64,000 nucleotides of DNA from Telluribacter roseus (lineage in GTDB: Bacteria > Bacteroidota > Bacteroidia > Cytophagales > Spirosomataceae). This document shows, one piece after another, positions 18,099 through 26,595 of this stretch; position 1 is the stretch's first letter; every line of letters begins with the position of its first letter. Under the pieces are notes generated by a model. That model did no database searches. It was not told the origin of the DNA and was given only the letters and a program-made list of their open reading frames with translations. The stretch covers positions 90,214 to 154,213 of the forward strand of contig NZ_JAFEUV020000012.1 in the NCBI RefSeq assembly GCF_017355915.2. Direction: 5' to 3'. Made by a program: the position numbers and the translations under genes.

Positions 18099-18261
18099 AG
18101 CTACCTGCCCATCGTACTGCTGATTGAGATCAGCTACTGGTTCAGCTATTCCTAATTTCGTCGAGCTGCTTTACAACTACATTCTGTTTTACATCTTCGA
18201 CCCTACGGGTCTATTCAGTTTCTGCTGCATTTTCGGGTATACGAGTCCTCATTTCTGCTGA
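18099..18261 (+). pseudogene. Remnant of a membrane protein gene
   Basis: Two adjoining reading frames give protein-like hydrophobic sequence. The first (18099-18152) reads SYLPIVLLIEISYWFSYS and then meets a stop; shifting frame by one, 18154-18258 continues with NFVELLYNYILFYIF and a loop, then stops. The pattern resembles the first two membrane helices of a LytS-like sensor kinase or similar protein, broken by a frameshift. The rest of the gene is gone. Identity is a guess; the coding-like character of the stretch is what I see. Confidence 0.35.
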
Positions 18262-18322
18262 CGCTGTCAGTGCGTACCTCTTTGTCAATCAACTTTTCTC
18301 AAACCCAATAATCCACTACCGT

Positions 18323-19174
18323 ATGAAAGCTAATCTTACTTTTCGTCTTGCTCTGAGCCTTTTTGTGGGCTTACTCCTGATTCAGGTCTGCAATGGCCAG
18401 GCTCCTTCCCGTAGTTATTCTGAGGTATATTTCCACAAGCTCAAACCCGGACATACCATACAGGAGGCACAAGCCATTGAAAAAGAATGGAAGAAACTAC
18501 ATCAGGCTCAGCTGGATGATAACCATATCACGGGCTGGTACATGTTATCGAAGGTGATGTCGTCCAATCCTGATAGGGGTGAATATGATTATATCACCAT
18601 CAAAACGTTCGGTGATATGGGTATCCTTGAGAATTCCTATCCTGCCAAATACAACACGAAGGTATATGGAAGTGAAGCAACCAGGAAGTGGGAGGATCTG
18701 ATGAAACGAACCGGCGCTATTCAGGAACACGGTAAGATGGAAATCTGGGAGACCTTAGATGGTATATTCTCGGAAAAGTTTACATCACCGAATTTGGCGC
18801 CTATCTGGCTGATTGAGATGATGAAGGTAAAGGACGCCCGTGTCAACGACTACCTGACCGTTGAGCGAAATATAAAGGACTTACATAAAGAACGTATTGC
18901 CATGAATAATATCATGGGCTGGAACGTGGCCGGGTTGATGTATCCGGCAGGAAGCGAAAAAGGCTATAACTTCGCAACACTCAGCTACTTCCCTTCAACC
19001 AAAGAAATGGCTGATCAGAAGTACGCTGAAGCCTTTAAGAAGGTACATCCTGATGGGGATATGCAGAAACTGGCGAATCAGGTATATGACTCCCGCGATA
19101 AAGTGCGACAGGAAGTATATTATCTGCTGGAGTATGTTTCTAAAAATGCTAGTGCTCAGACAGCGGCTAAATAG
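18323..19174 (+). CDS. Exported protein with an internal duplication (dimeric alpha-beta barrel-like)
   Basis: A 283-residue protein with a clear N-terminal signal peptide (hydrophobic core LALSLFVGLLLIQ, cleavage near NGQ-AP around residue 26). The mature part shows two similar halves. Each has a strand (VYFHKLKPG / EMMKVKDAR), a helix with KEWKKLHQ / RNIKDLHKE, and a strand ending in ITGWYMLSKVM / IMGWNVAGLM. This suggests a duplicated ferredoxin-like (ABM-type) fold in one chain. No catalytic motif is seen. A single gene with its own 3' hairpin; function unknown. Confidence 0.8.
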   Translation: MKANLTFRLALSLFVGLLLIQVCNGQAPSRSYSEVYFHKLKPGHTIQEAQAIEKEWKKLHQAQLDDNHITGWYMLSKVMSSNPDRGEYDYITIKTFGDMGILENSYPAKYNTKVYGSEATRKWEDLMKRTGAIQEHGKMEIWETLDGIFSEKFTSPNLAPIWLIEMMKVKDARVNDYLTVERNIKDLHKERIAMNNIMGWNVAGLMYPAGSEKGYNFATLSYFPSTKEMADQKYAEAFKKVHPDGDMQKLANQVYDSRDKVRQEVYYLLEYVSKNASAQTAAK

Positions 19175-19200
19175 CATATAGTACCAGGTAATGATATAAG

Positions 19201-19247
19201 GTACAGGTGTAAGCTAATTCTCAAAGCTGCTTACACCTGTACTTGCT
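19201..19247 (+). terminator. Hairpin after the exported duplicated protein
   Basis: GTACAGGTGTAAGC (19201-19214) pairs perfectly with GCTTACACCTGTAC (19229-19242). The following T-tract is poor, but it sits between convergent genes and likely ends both transcripts. Confidence 0.65.
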
Positions 19248-19256
19248 TAAGGTATC

Positions 19257-19544
19257 CTACAAGGCACAGCGTAGATTGGTATGCTCCCCCATGGTACGCA
19301 GTTGTTTGAGGATCATAGAACACCTTTCGTAGTCTTCTGATTCTTCCAGATAAAGAAGTACTTCTTTGACAAATTGGGTCCCGAAAAGCTGAGCCATGTG
19401 GTAGTAGTCCTCATTACAGATCTGTACGGCCAGGGTACCCAGATGTTCATTGGAGAGAGGAAAGTAGAGTGTGATGGGCTTTTTTTCGGTGAAGTACTCG
19501 ACCAACTCCTGGGCCAGAGTGAAGGATTCATCGAATTTTTCCAT
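19257..19544 (-). CDS. Hypothetical small protein
   Basis: A 95-residue soluble acidic protein starting at the ATG at 19544. It has no recognised domain; the sequence looks helical with repeated Glu/Leu-rich stretches (QELVEYFTEKK, VLLYLEESEDYER) and two cysteines. Its frame is better than the overlapping upstream extension of the plus-strand TIM-barrel gene, which I therefore shortened. Divergent from that gene with about 108 bases between. Function unknown. Confidence 0.6.
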   Translation of the reverse strand: MEKFDESFTLAQELVEYFTEKKPITLYFPLSNEHLGTLAVQICNEDYYHMAQLFGTQFVKEVLLYLEESEDYERCSMILKQLRTMGEHTNLRCAL

Positions 19545-19652
19545 AGTAAGTGCTTCGATAGTGTGTATAGTGAGTCGTTCAGAGGGCTGAAAGTAAAAAT
19601 TTTCTGCCTTTTACTTTTTAAGTTATTATCTAACGGCTTACTAGTAATTAAA

Positions 19653-20552
19653 ATGCTGGAATCTTCCCGTCGAGACTTTCTTAAAACAGCCGGCCTGGGT
19701 GTGACCGGGCTGGGTATGGTGGACGTACCGGACCTGAACGCCCCCCTGACCTTGTCAGAATCTAAACCTAAAAAGGTAGAACTTGCCATAGCCACCATTA
19801 CCTGCGACGGATTCGGGGATATGAACTTTGAACCGGCCTTCGCCATGATTCCAAGGCTCCCCTATAAGAATGTGGAATTTAACTGCTGGTACGCCCGGAA
19901 CCTGACACCCGCAGGCATCCAGAGCATCAAAGCTCGTTGCCAGCAGCACAGGCTGAAGCCCATCTGTGTCCAGGGCAGTTCATTTGGAGCATCCGGTAAC
20001 ATCATAAAGGATGTGACGCACAAGCTTTGGAACATGGAAGCGGCCCGAAAGCTGGGCTGCAACCGGGTGAAGTTTACCGGGACGGGCAGGGGGAGTGAGG
20101 GAGGGTTGGATGCCATCATCAAAGTACTGAAGGAACTGGCTCCGGCAGCGGAGGAAATGGGGATGCTGATCCTGGTGGAGAACCACGCCAACAACAACCT
20201 GGAGACTATAGAAGACTATGACCGGCTGTTTAGTGCCATTGCGTCACCCAACGTAGGCATGTGTATGGACAACGCCCATTTCGACGGGGCTAACGTAGAT
20301 CTGTACGAAGTAGTTGAGCGGTTTCATTCGCGTATCCTCCATATTGACCTGAAAGATACCGAGCGCAAGGGCATTCATAAGGTAGTCAGGTACGGCGAAG
20401 GCGTTACGGACAATGCCGGGGTAGTGGAGCGAATGCTGGCTTACGGCTACACCGGCTACCTGCTGATTGAAATGGCCCCTCCACAAAACCAGCAGACCCT
20501 GGAAGAAGACCTCCGGAAAGCCTACCATTTGTTCCAGAAGTACGAACGGTAG
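19653..20552 (+). CDS. Exported xylose-isomerase-like TIM-barrel protein
   Basis: A 299-residue sugar phosphate isomerase/epimerase-family protein. The start at 19653 gives an N-terminal SRRDFLKTAGLG, a Tat-type twin-arginine signal, as in many exported members in Bacteroidota. The AP-endonuclease-2-like TIM barrel shows likely metal ligands in VENHANN, MCMDNAHFDGAN, ILHIDLKD and LIEMAPP. It precedes the PVC-type heme protein by 57 bases on the same strand and may share its transcript. The substrate, perhaps a keto-sugar or inosose in the periplasm, is not shown. Confidence 0.82.
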   Translation: MLESSRRDFLKTAGLGVTGLGMVDVPDLNAPLTLSESKPKKVELAIATITCDGFGDMNFEPAFAMIPRLPYKNVEFNCWYARNLTPAGIQSIKARCQQHRLKPICVQGSSFGASGNIIKDVTHKLWNMEAARKLGCNRVKFTGTGRGSEGGLDAIIKVLKELAPAAEEMGMLILVENHANNNLETIEDYDRLFSAIASPNVGMCMDNAHFDGANVDLYEVVERFHSRILHIDLKDTERKGIHKVVRYGEGVTDNAGVVERMLAYGYTGYLLIEMAPPQNQQTLEEDLRKAYHLFQKYER

Positions 20553-20609
20553 CGCCCCCATGGAAAGACTCACCAACAGTACTCGTACTACCAGGCAATT
20601 TCCACTTGT

Positions 20610-23294
20610 ATGCGCAGAATAAAATTAATCTTCCATCGGCTACGGATCATGCCCACTGCCGCCTTATGCACCCTGTTGCTTCTGGCCGGATACCTGTTTG
20701 GGTTTAGGACCATAAATTCCGTTGCTGTACCTGACACGGAAGTTCCCCGGGTACTGGATGACCGGCTGGAGCTGATGCTGTTTGCCTCGGACCCTCAAAT
20801 CGTCACTCCCATTGGTATCGCCATTGACAGCCTGGATCGGATATATGTACTTGAGTCGCATACCCACCTGCCACCTTCGGGCTACGGAGGTCCTAAGGGG
20901 GATGTCATCAAGGTTTTTGTTGATCAGAATGCGGATGGACTTCCAGACAACGTATCGGTTTTTGCGGAGGGGCTCAAAGAAAGTCTTAATCTGGCTTTTT
21001 CACCCGCGGGTCACCTGTATGCCGTAACTTCCAGGGAAGTATGGGCCCTGTACGACGAGGATAAGGATGGTGTAAGTGAGAAGAGAGAAAAGGTACTGGA
21101 GCTGGTAGAGCCGGCTTCTGTCTATGCCCATGCCGCCTTATTGGGTATCACGTTTTCGCCGGATGGCTGGATGTACATTTCCCGCGGGAACACCAGCGGC
21201 GCTGCCTGGAAACTGAAAGGTACGGACGGCTCCACCGTAGGAGGATATGGAGATGGCGGGAATATAGTGCGGGCGCGGCCGGATGGTACACAACTGGAAG
21301 AAGTGGCTACGGGGTTCTGGAATCCCATGGACCTGAAGTTTGATAGTATGGGGCACTTGCTGGCCGCTGACAACGACCCCGATAGCCGCGGACCTAATCG
21401 GCTGGTACACGTAGTACCGGGTGGCGACTACGGCTACAAATCCCTCTACGGGGGGAGTGGCATACATCCATACCTGTCCTGGAACGGCGAACTACCCGGT
21501 ACGCTTCCCTTTGCGGTAGGTCTGGGAGAGGCACCATCGGGACTACTTGAGGCCACTTCGGCCGCTCTACCAGCCGATTACCAGGGGCAGATGCTGGCGA
21601 GTATATGGGAAGAAAGCCGTATCGTCAGGATTGGTCTGAAACCACAGGGCGTATCTCTGACCGGAAGTACCGAAGTAATAGTAGAGGGAAATCAGCAATT
21701 TCGACCGGTGGCTTTTGCTACGGATCGGAAGGGTACCATCTACTTCACCGACTGGGTCCTGCGTGACTACCCCAATCACGGTCGCGGGCGCATCTGGCGC
21801 CTCAAGTCAAAACCAGCAGTACAGGTTGTTAAGCCTAATCCTGTTTTGACTAATTCACAGACAATAGTGGGTAGTGATGAATTAGCGCAGGTGTATGCCA
21901 CCAATTTAGAAGCCGATTATGAATATCTCATAAAAAAGCTCCAGTCTGGAGATCCTTTTCTGAGACATGCGGCTGTTCAGGTACTGGCGCGTCCGGTCTT
22001 TCATCCGCAGGTTATTGGAGCCATCAAAGACCCGGAGCCGGATGTACGGTTAGGAGCTATGCTGGCCCTACAGAAAGGAAAATATGCAGAGGCGATTCCA
22101 ATCCTGCGGCGTCTGCTACGCGATCCCGATCAGCGCATCCGACAACAAGCCCTCCGGTGGATCGGGCAGGAGGGACTGTCAGACTTGCGGGCGGATGTGG
22201 ATCAGGCGCTGGCGGTGGGTACCGCTACGCCTGCTTTGTTCGAAACATACCTGGAAACAATAGCACATCTGTCGCCCGATTTTATCAGTGCCTATCACCA
22301 CCAGACTGAGCGCTATGCTAAGTCAATCAAGCGTAGCCTGCCCGAGCACTTCGTAGAGACCTTTGTGCAGGATTCAAAGCGTCCGGCTGCCTTACGGGCT
22401 CTGGCTGTGAGGTACTTGCCCAACCCGGCGGGGCAAATGCAAGTACTTACAGCCCTTACGCAGCAGGAACATGATCCTCAGCTCAGGGTTGAAGCAATCC
22501 GGACTTTAGCTACCGTACCGGATGAAGCCGTAGCAGCACAGCTGCTAAAAGTAGTCACCGGTACCACTGTTCCGGTGCAGGTAAGGGCTGAAGCGCTACT
22601 GGCTCTAACCCGACAACCCGTTGATTATACAGCCAGTGTACTGGCATTACTGGATGATCCTCAACAGGATATACAGATTGAAGTTGTGCGGTATCTGCGT
22701 GGATATGCCACTAACCCAAAAGTGCAGCAAGCCTTAAAACGGAAGTATACCACTCTACGAAAACAAAATAACTCACCCGTAGCCGAAATGATAGGATTAA
22801 CCCTGACCTCTGCGGCGGCTCCATCCGCACGTCCGGTCACTGCTAAAGTGTGGCAGGTTGCGCTGCAGCAGGGTGGAAACCCCGAGCGGGGCCGGAGGGT
22901 GTTTTATTCACTTCAGGCGGTTTGCTCATCCTGTCATGCTATTCAGGGCAGAGGAGGTGATCTGGGGCCAAAACTCTCCAACGTAGGTAAATCCAAAACC
23001 CGTCAGCAGCTGGTGCAGGCCATCATAAATCCGTCCGAAGAGATAAGTCCAGAATGGCAGGGCTGGTACATCAGGCTCCACAATGGAGAGGTACACCAGG
23101 GGAGGCAAATTGACGTGGGTGATAAGGAAATAGAACTCTATACCCAGGCGGCTGGCTTCCGGTCGTTTAGTAAAAAAGACGTAGCCGAGTATGGCATGAA
23201 CCAGACCTCTCTGATGCCGGAAGGACTGGAGAATCAGCTAACGGTGTCAGAACTGCTGGACCTGCTAGCGTTTCTGGAATCAGAAAAGAAATAG
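20610..23294 (+). CDS. PVC-type heme-binding CxxCH protein with beta-propeller and HEAT repeats
   Basis: An 894-residue exported protein with an N-terminal membrane segment (LCTLLLLAGYLFG). Residues about 45-400 form a sorbosone/glucose dehydrogenase-like propeller, with calcium-type loops such as DQNADGLPD and DEDKDGVSE. Residues about 440-720 form HEAT repeats. A C-terminal cytochrome c domain has CSSCH at 772-776 and a distal methionine candidate in LMPEG. This three-part layout is typical of PVC-type heme proteins of Planctomycetes and Bacteroidota, thought to oxidise sugars in the periplasm. It probably works with the preceding exported TIM-barrel protein. Electron acceptor unknown. Confidence 0.88.
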   Translation: MRRIKLIFHRLRIMPTAALCTLLLLAGYLFGFRTINSVAVPDTEVPRVLDDRLELMLFASDPQIVTPIGIAIDSLDRIYVLESHTHLPPSGYGGPKGDVIKVFVDQNADGLPDNVSVFAEGLKESLNLAFSPAGHLYAVTSREVWALYDEDKDGVSEKREKVLELVEPASVYAHAALLGITFSPDGWMYISRGNTSGAAWKLKGTDGSTVGGYGDGGNIVRARPDGTQLEEVATGFWNPMDLKFDSMGHLLAADNDPDSRGPNRLVHVVPGGDYGYKSLYGGSGIHPYLSWNGELPGTLPFAVGLGEAPSGLLEATSAALPADYQGQMLASIWEESRIVRIGLKPQGVSLTGSTEVIVEGNQQFRPVAFATDRKGTIYFTDWVLRDYPNHGRGRIWRLKSKPAVQVVKPNPVLTNSQTIVGSDELAQVYATNLEADYEYLIKKLQSGDPFLRHAAVQVLARPVFHPQVIGAIKDPEPDVRLGAMLALQKGKYAEAIPILRRLLRDPDQRIRQQALRWIGQEGLSDLRADVDQALAVGTATPALFETYLETIAHLSPDFISAYHHQTERYAKSIKRSLPEHFVETFVQDSKRPAALRALAVRYLPNPAGQMQVLTALTQQEHDPQLRVEAIRTLATVPDEAVAAQLLKVVTGTTVPVQVRAEALLALTRQPVDYTASVLALLDDPQQDIQIEVVRYLRGYATNPKVQQALKRKYTTLRKQNNSPVAEMIGLTLTSAAAPSARPVTAKVWQVALQQGGNPERGRRVFYSLQAVCSSCHAIQGRGGDLGPKLSNVGKSKTRQQLVQAIINPSEEISPEWQGWYIRLHNGEVHQGRQIDVGDKEIELYTQAAGFRSFSKKDVAEYGMNQTSLMPEGLENQLTVSELLDLLAFLESEKK

Positions 23295-23310
23295 CAGGTT
23301 GAGTTATGGA

Positions 23311-24318
23311 TCAAGGGGTATACCGTGCTCTTTTGGCAATAAATTCAAATACCGTTCGGTGGTAGGGATTGTGCTCAGGATCAGGGATACCCGAAGGTGG
23401 AATAGAGGGGTGTCCGTAGCCTTTCTGAAACATATCATGGTGGTACACAATGTAGCCACCGGCCTGCCATACCTGGTAGATCTGCAGGATCTGATCAAAG
23501 GGAGAGGGCGTTTCGGCGGGGCCTCCAAACTCTGCCGTACCATTGCGGGCCGGTTCGTCGTCTACCACCGGTTTTTTGAAGCGCTGCTGCAGGTACTTAA
23601 TCTCCAGCGGGGCTACCTCCCAATGCCTACCTACCCACTGACGGCTGCTGTGCGGAGTCAGGAAGTCAAGTGTCTGGTTCTGCTTTTCATCCCCCAGGTC
23701 GCCGCCATAGCCAGGTGAGTTGGTGACCAGGCGTTTGGGATCATGGGTTTTGATGGTTTTGAGGTGGTCCAGTACACGGTCGGAGTGCTCGTTCCAGACC
23801 TGCAGCACTACATTGCGGTAGGGGAGTAGCTCCCTCGTTAGGGCTGCCACCGCTTTATCCGCCGACTGCTGGTCCAGCCTGATGTTATCATTATAACTCA
23901 CACGGGCAAATAGCGCGAGTTCTATCACCATACCCTGCTCGGCAGCATCCCGGATGATGTTCTTTAGGGTAGTGAGGTGCTCCTGCCGGAGGCTTCCGTC
24001 GGTGTTGTAGAGCGTACAGGTGGGGCAGGTATCCACAAATCCCAGTTTGTTGTCCCATTGGCCCCACACACGCAACACGTTGATACCGTACTTCTCAAAC
24101 TTGCTAAGCCATACCTTTCGGTCAGTGGAGCTTTTGTTGAAAGCCGGATTGAAGATGGCATTGAAAAAGCTGATGCCAGTAAAAGGAAAGGGCTTACCAT
24201 CCATCAGGATCTGGGTACCTTGTACAGTAAGCTCTGGGTTAGACTGGGCCTTTGCTGCTTCAGGTGAAGCAATCAACACCTGCAGAATCAGTAAGGCAAT
24301 AAGTAGATAATTATGCAT
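23311..24318 (-). CDS. Secreted GH5-like glycoside hydrolase
   Basis: A 335-residue protein with a signal peptide (LIALLILQVLIASP, cleavage near AKA-QS). The TIM barrel carries VLQVWNEHSD, the expected acid/base Glu after Asn at the end of strand 4, and VVDDEPARNG, the probable nucleophile Glu, with HHDMF nearby. The usual NEP is NEH here, so it is a distant GH5-clan member. I use the ATG at 24318; the TTG at 24321 just before it is not needed. It converges on the PVC heme protein. Substrate unknown; it may act on plant or microbial glycans. Confidence 0.75.
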   Translation of the reverse strand: MHNYLLIALLILQVLIASPEAAKAQSNPELTVQGTQILMDGKPFPFTGISFFNAIFNPAFNKSSTDRKVWLSKFEKYGINVLRVWGQWDNKLGFVDTCPTCTLYNTDGSLRQEHLTTLKNIIRDAAEQGMVIELALFARVSYNDNIRLDQQSADKAVAALTRELLPYRNVVLQVWNEHSDRVLDHLKTIKTHDPKRLVTNSPGYGGDLGDEKQNQTLDFLTPHSSRQWVGRHWEVAPLEIKYLQQRFKKPVVDDEPARNGTAEFGGPAETPSPFDQILQIYQVWQAGGYIVYHHDMFQKGYGHPSIPPSGIPDPEHNPYHRTVFEFIAKRARYTP

Positions 24319-24373
24319 CAAAGGTACGGTTGGTTGGAAGTAGACTCAGCACAGAATGACCCGCTGGTACTTA

Positions 24374-24420
24374 CAAAAAACAGCAGGCGTTCAATTCTCA
24401 TGACGCCTGCTGTAAAAAAA
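24374..24420 (-). terminator. Intrinsic terminator of the DODA dioxygenase gene
   Basis: ACAGCAGGCGT (24380-24390) and ACGCCTGCTGT (24403-24413) pair perfectly. Read on the minus strand the hairpin is followed by a run of T residues, so it ends the gene at 24461-25294. A-runs on both flanks also let it work on the plus strand. Confidence 0.85.
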
Positions 24421-24460
24421 TCCAACCTGATTAAAAAAGGGTGAGTTGCTCACCTTAGCT

Positions 24461-25294
24461 TTAAATGCTTTCTATCCTGACCGAAGTCATGGTCAATGAG
24501 CCACCAACGGCTTTGTCGTTGAAGAAAGATACCTTCTCGTCTTTTCCTTTCAACCCCAGAGTATACAGCAGGGGTAAGTAGTGCTCGGGAGTGGGGATGG
24601 CGAGCATGGCCTCCCGACCCAGGCTCTGGTAGTTGATCAATGGATCGTGCTCATCCTGGCTGATAAGCTGCTTGAAACGTTCGTTCAGTTCCAGCGTCCA
24701 GTCGTAGCCGCCCCCGCGAATCATCTCCCACGACACCATCCGAAGGTTATGCACCATGTTACCACTGCCTACTATAAGTACTCCCTTACGCCGCAGATCG
24801 TATAGCTCGCGGGCCAGCTCGTAGTGGTAGCGGGGGCCCTTGGTGTAATCTATACTAAGCTGAAGGACAGGAATATGGGCCTTGGGGTACATATGCCGGA
24901 TGATGGTCCAGGTACCATGGTCGAGACCCCAGTCATGATCAGGCTCTACCTGTACAGAACTGACCAGCGAACTGATATCCTGGGCTAGCTGCGGATCGCC
25001 GGGAGCGGGGTACTGTACCGCAAACAGCTCGGGCGGAAAGCCTCCAAAATCATGAATTGTTTCGGGAAAACTCATGGCGGTGATTCGGGTACCCCGAGAC
25101 AGCCAGTGCGCCGACACCACTACCACGGCTTTGGGCTCGGGTATCTCCGCGGCCATTCTTTGCCAGCGCTGGCTAAACTCATTATCTTCAATGCCGTTCA
25201 TGGGAGATCCGTGCCCGATAAAGAGGACGGGCATGAGTTGCTCCTGGCGGGGTAGCTGCGAAGTAAAGTTCCTGAATTCAGATAGCCGGTTCAT
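24461..25294 (-). CDS. ygiD: 4,5-DOPA dioxygenase extradiol family protein
   Basis: A 277-residue member of the LigB-superfamily DODA group (YgiD), zinc- or iron-dependent aromatic ring-cleaving enzymes. Metal ligand histidines are visible in FIGHGSPMN, VVSAHW and DHDWGLDHGTW. The GSGNMVHNLR segment and C-terminal SVRIESI are also typical. The ATG at 25294 gives the normal length. It is a single gene with its own terminator. Two palindromes lie 70-100 bases upstream, so it may be controlled by a dimeric regulator. Native substrate in bacteria is unsettled. Confidence 0.9.
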   Translation of the reverse strand: MNRLSEFRNFTSQLPRQEQLMPVLFIGHGSPMNGIEDNEFSQRWQRMAAEIPEPKAVVVVSAHWLSRGTRITAMSFPETIHDFGGFPPELFAVQYPAPGDPQLAQDISSLVSSVQVEPDHDWGLDHGTWTIIRHMYPKAHIPVLQLSIDYTKGPRYHYELARELYDLRRKGVLIVGSGNMVHNLRMVSWEMIRGGGYDWTLELNERFKQLISQDEHDPLINYQSLGREAMLAIPTPEHYLPLLYTLGLKGKDEKVSFFNDKAVGGSLTMTSVRIESI

Positions 25295-25361
25295 GATATA
25301 GGGTTAATTCTATTTTACTGAATATCGTATTCGTGTGTTCGGGTAATGATGCTTACAAATA

Positions 25362-25394
25362 TATGTACATACATATAATGTAATTACGCGTAAT
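25362..25394. promoter_or_regulatory. Two palindromes upstream of ygiD
   Basis: TATGTACATA (25362-25371) and ATTACGCGTAAT (25383-25394) are perfect palindromes about one helical turn apart, 68-100 bases upstream of the ygiD start. They may be sites for a TetR- or MarR-like dimer; this is inference. Confidence 0.35.
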
Positions 25395-25524
25395 ATAGTA
25401 AAATAGTTTCCTTAGAGTATGAATTATCGCTGCCGTAGTATGAACAGGTATCGCTGAGGTAGGACCACATACATAAGTACCCTACCATTGCCCTCCCTAT
25501 ACAGTAGGTACGACACGCGCGAAA

Positions 25525-25556
25525 CAAAAAAGGAAGCCAGTCGGCTTCCTTTTTTA
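25525..25556. terminator. Orphan bidirectional terminator in a gene-free stretch
   Basis: AGGAAGCC (25531-25538) and GGCTTCCT (25543-25550) flanked by six A and six T residues form a strong hairpin that works on both strands. It sits inside the 461-base gap 25295-25755 with no credible gene next to it, so it may end an unannotated small RNA. Confidence 0.75.
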
Positions 25557-25755
25557 GCACATTCCTAACCCTTTTATAAATAGCAATCAATTACTACTTT
25601 GATTTTGTAAGTCTACCCTTTTCAACAAGGCGTTTCCGTTTTTGTTTGTCAAACTACCTACCAAAGCACCATTCTATTCGATTATAATAATTCAATCTAA
25701 AATTATTATAACTTGTAGCGGTTCTAATACTCATAACCCTCTAATCATCACTTAA

Positions 25756-26541
25756 ATGAGCAAAGCATTACCTCCCATTTTTTTTCTATTCTTTATTCTT
25801 CACCTGCCATTCCATTCCCTTTCTCAAAGTAGCCGTTGGACACAGCTTGGAAAAGCGGGTGATTGGAAAAACACGGTTGATATAGTCGCGATGAATGGCT
25901 ATCTGTACAGCATTGAAACCGACGGTACATTATGGAAAACCGATGAAAACGGCAAGTATGAGAAACTGGCCGGAGAAGGAAGTTTTCATGATGTCAGGTT
26001 TCTGGTCGGACTGGATGGCTACCTGTTTACCCTGGAAGGTGACGGGGCATTATACCGGACCAACACACGCAGCCTCCGCTGGGAGAAGCTGGGTAAGGAC
26101 TGGAAAAATACCGTTGCGATGGTAGCCATGAATGGCGCTCTGTACAGTATTGAAACCGACGGTACGCTGTACCTGACGGATAAGGAGGGCAACTGGAAAC
26201 AACTGGGTGAGGCAGGTAGCTTCAAAGATGCATCACTACTGGCAGCCCTGGATGGGTACTTATGGACGGTAGAGGAAGGTACCCTGTACCGTACCAACCC
26301 CAAGTCGATGCGATGGGTACAGGTAGGTAAAGCGGGTGACTGGCAGGAAACGGTTGGATGGACCAGTGACCGTGGCTTTCTGTGGAGTGTTGAAGCCAAT
26401 GGTACCCTGTACAAAACAAATAACCTGGGTAACTACGAGCAGGTAGGCGAACAGGGGATTTATTCGGAGATGACGCATCTGGCAGCTTTGAATAACTATC
26501 TCTTCACCATTGAGAAAGGAACCCTTTACCGTACCCGATAA
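25756..26541 (+). CDS. Secreted six-repeat propeller-like (tachylectin-type) protein
   Basis: A 261-residue protein with a signal peptide (IFFLFFILHLPFHSLS, cleavage near SQS). The mature part is six repeats of about 38-41 residues. Each starts with an aromatic-x-x-(L/V)G strand, then a hydrophobic strand before NGYLYSIE or DGYLFTLE, and ends with GTLYRT or GTLYKT. Odd and even repeats alternate: odd ones carry GDWKNTV, even ones carry GSFHD-like segments and NGKYEKL starts. So the real unit may be a pair of about 79 residues repeated three times. This suggests a lectin-like six-blade propeller. Function unknown; single gene with a terminator. Confidence 0.75.
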   Translation: MSKALPPIFFLFFILHLPFHSLSQSSRWTQLGKAGDWKNTVDIVAMNGYLYSIETDGTLWKTDENGKYEKLAGEGSFHDVRFLVGLDGYLFTLEGDGALYRTNTRSLRWEKLGKDWKNTVAMVAMNGALYSIETDGTLYLTDKEGNWKQLGEAGSFKDASLLAALDGYLWTVEEGTLYRTNPKSMRWVQVGKAGDWQETVGWTSDRGFLWSVEANGTLYKTNNLGNYEQVGEQGIYSEMTHLAALNNYLFTIEKGTLYRTR

Positions 26542-26560
26542 AGTACTTCATCATAAGCAA

Positions 26561-26595
26561 GAAGGGTACCTACCGAGGTACCCTTCCTGGTTTTT
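26561..26595. terminator. Bidirectional terminator
   Basis: GAAGGGTACCT (26561-26571) pairs perfectly with AGGTACCCTTC (26576-26586), followed by CTGGTTTTT. It lies between the convergent propeller and rtcB genes. Confidence 0.8.

Larger units (their letters stand above)
25295..25755. other. Gene-free stretch, candidate small RNA region
   Basis: No convincing coding frame is present; the only long frame (25384-25590, minus) runs through the terminator hairpin. The stretch contains the ygiD upstream palindromes and the orphan terminator. A transcript of about 100-200 bases ending at 25556 on the plus strand or about 25525 on the minus strand is possible. Confidence 0.35.

Noticed and set aside
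19201-19242. Could be an attachment site or IS end
   Set aside because: A simple stem-loop between convergent genes explains it; no integrase, transposase or matching second copy was seen.
19374-19652. 93-residue N-terminal extension of the exported TIM-barrel gene
   Set aside because: It overlaps an opposing small gene and would bury the twin-arginine signal; the ATG at 19653 fits exported relatives.
25384-25590. 68-codon minus-strand frame in the ygiD upstream gap
   Set aside because: It runs through a clear terminator hairpin and both palindromes lie at its end, so it is unlikely to be translated.
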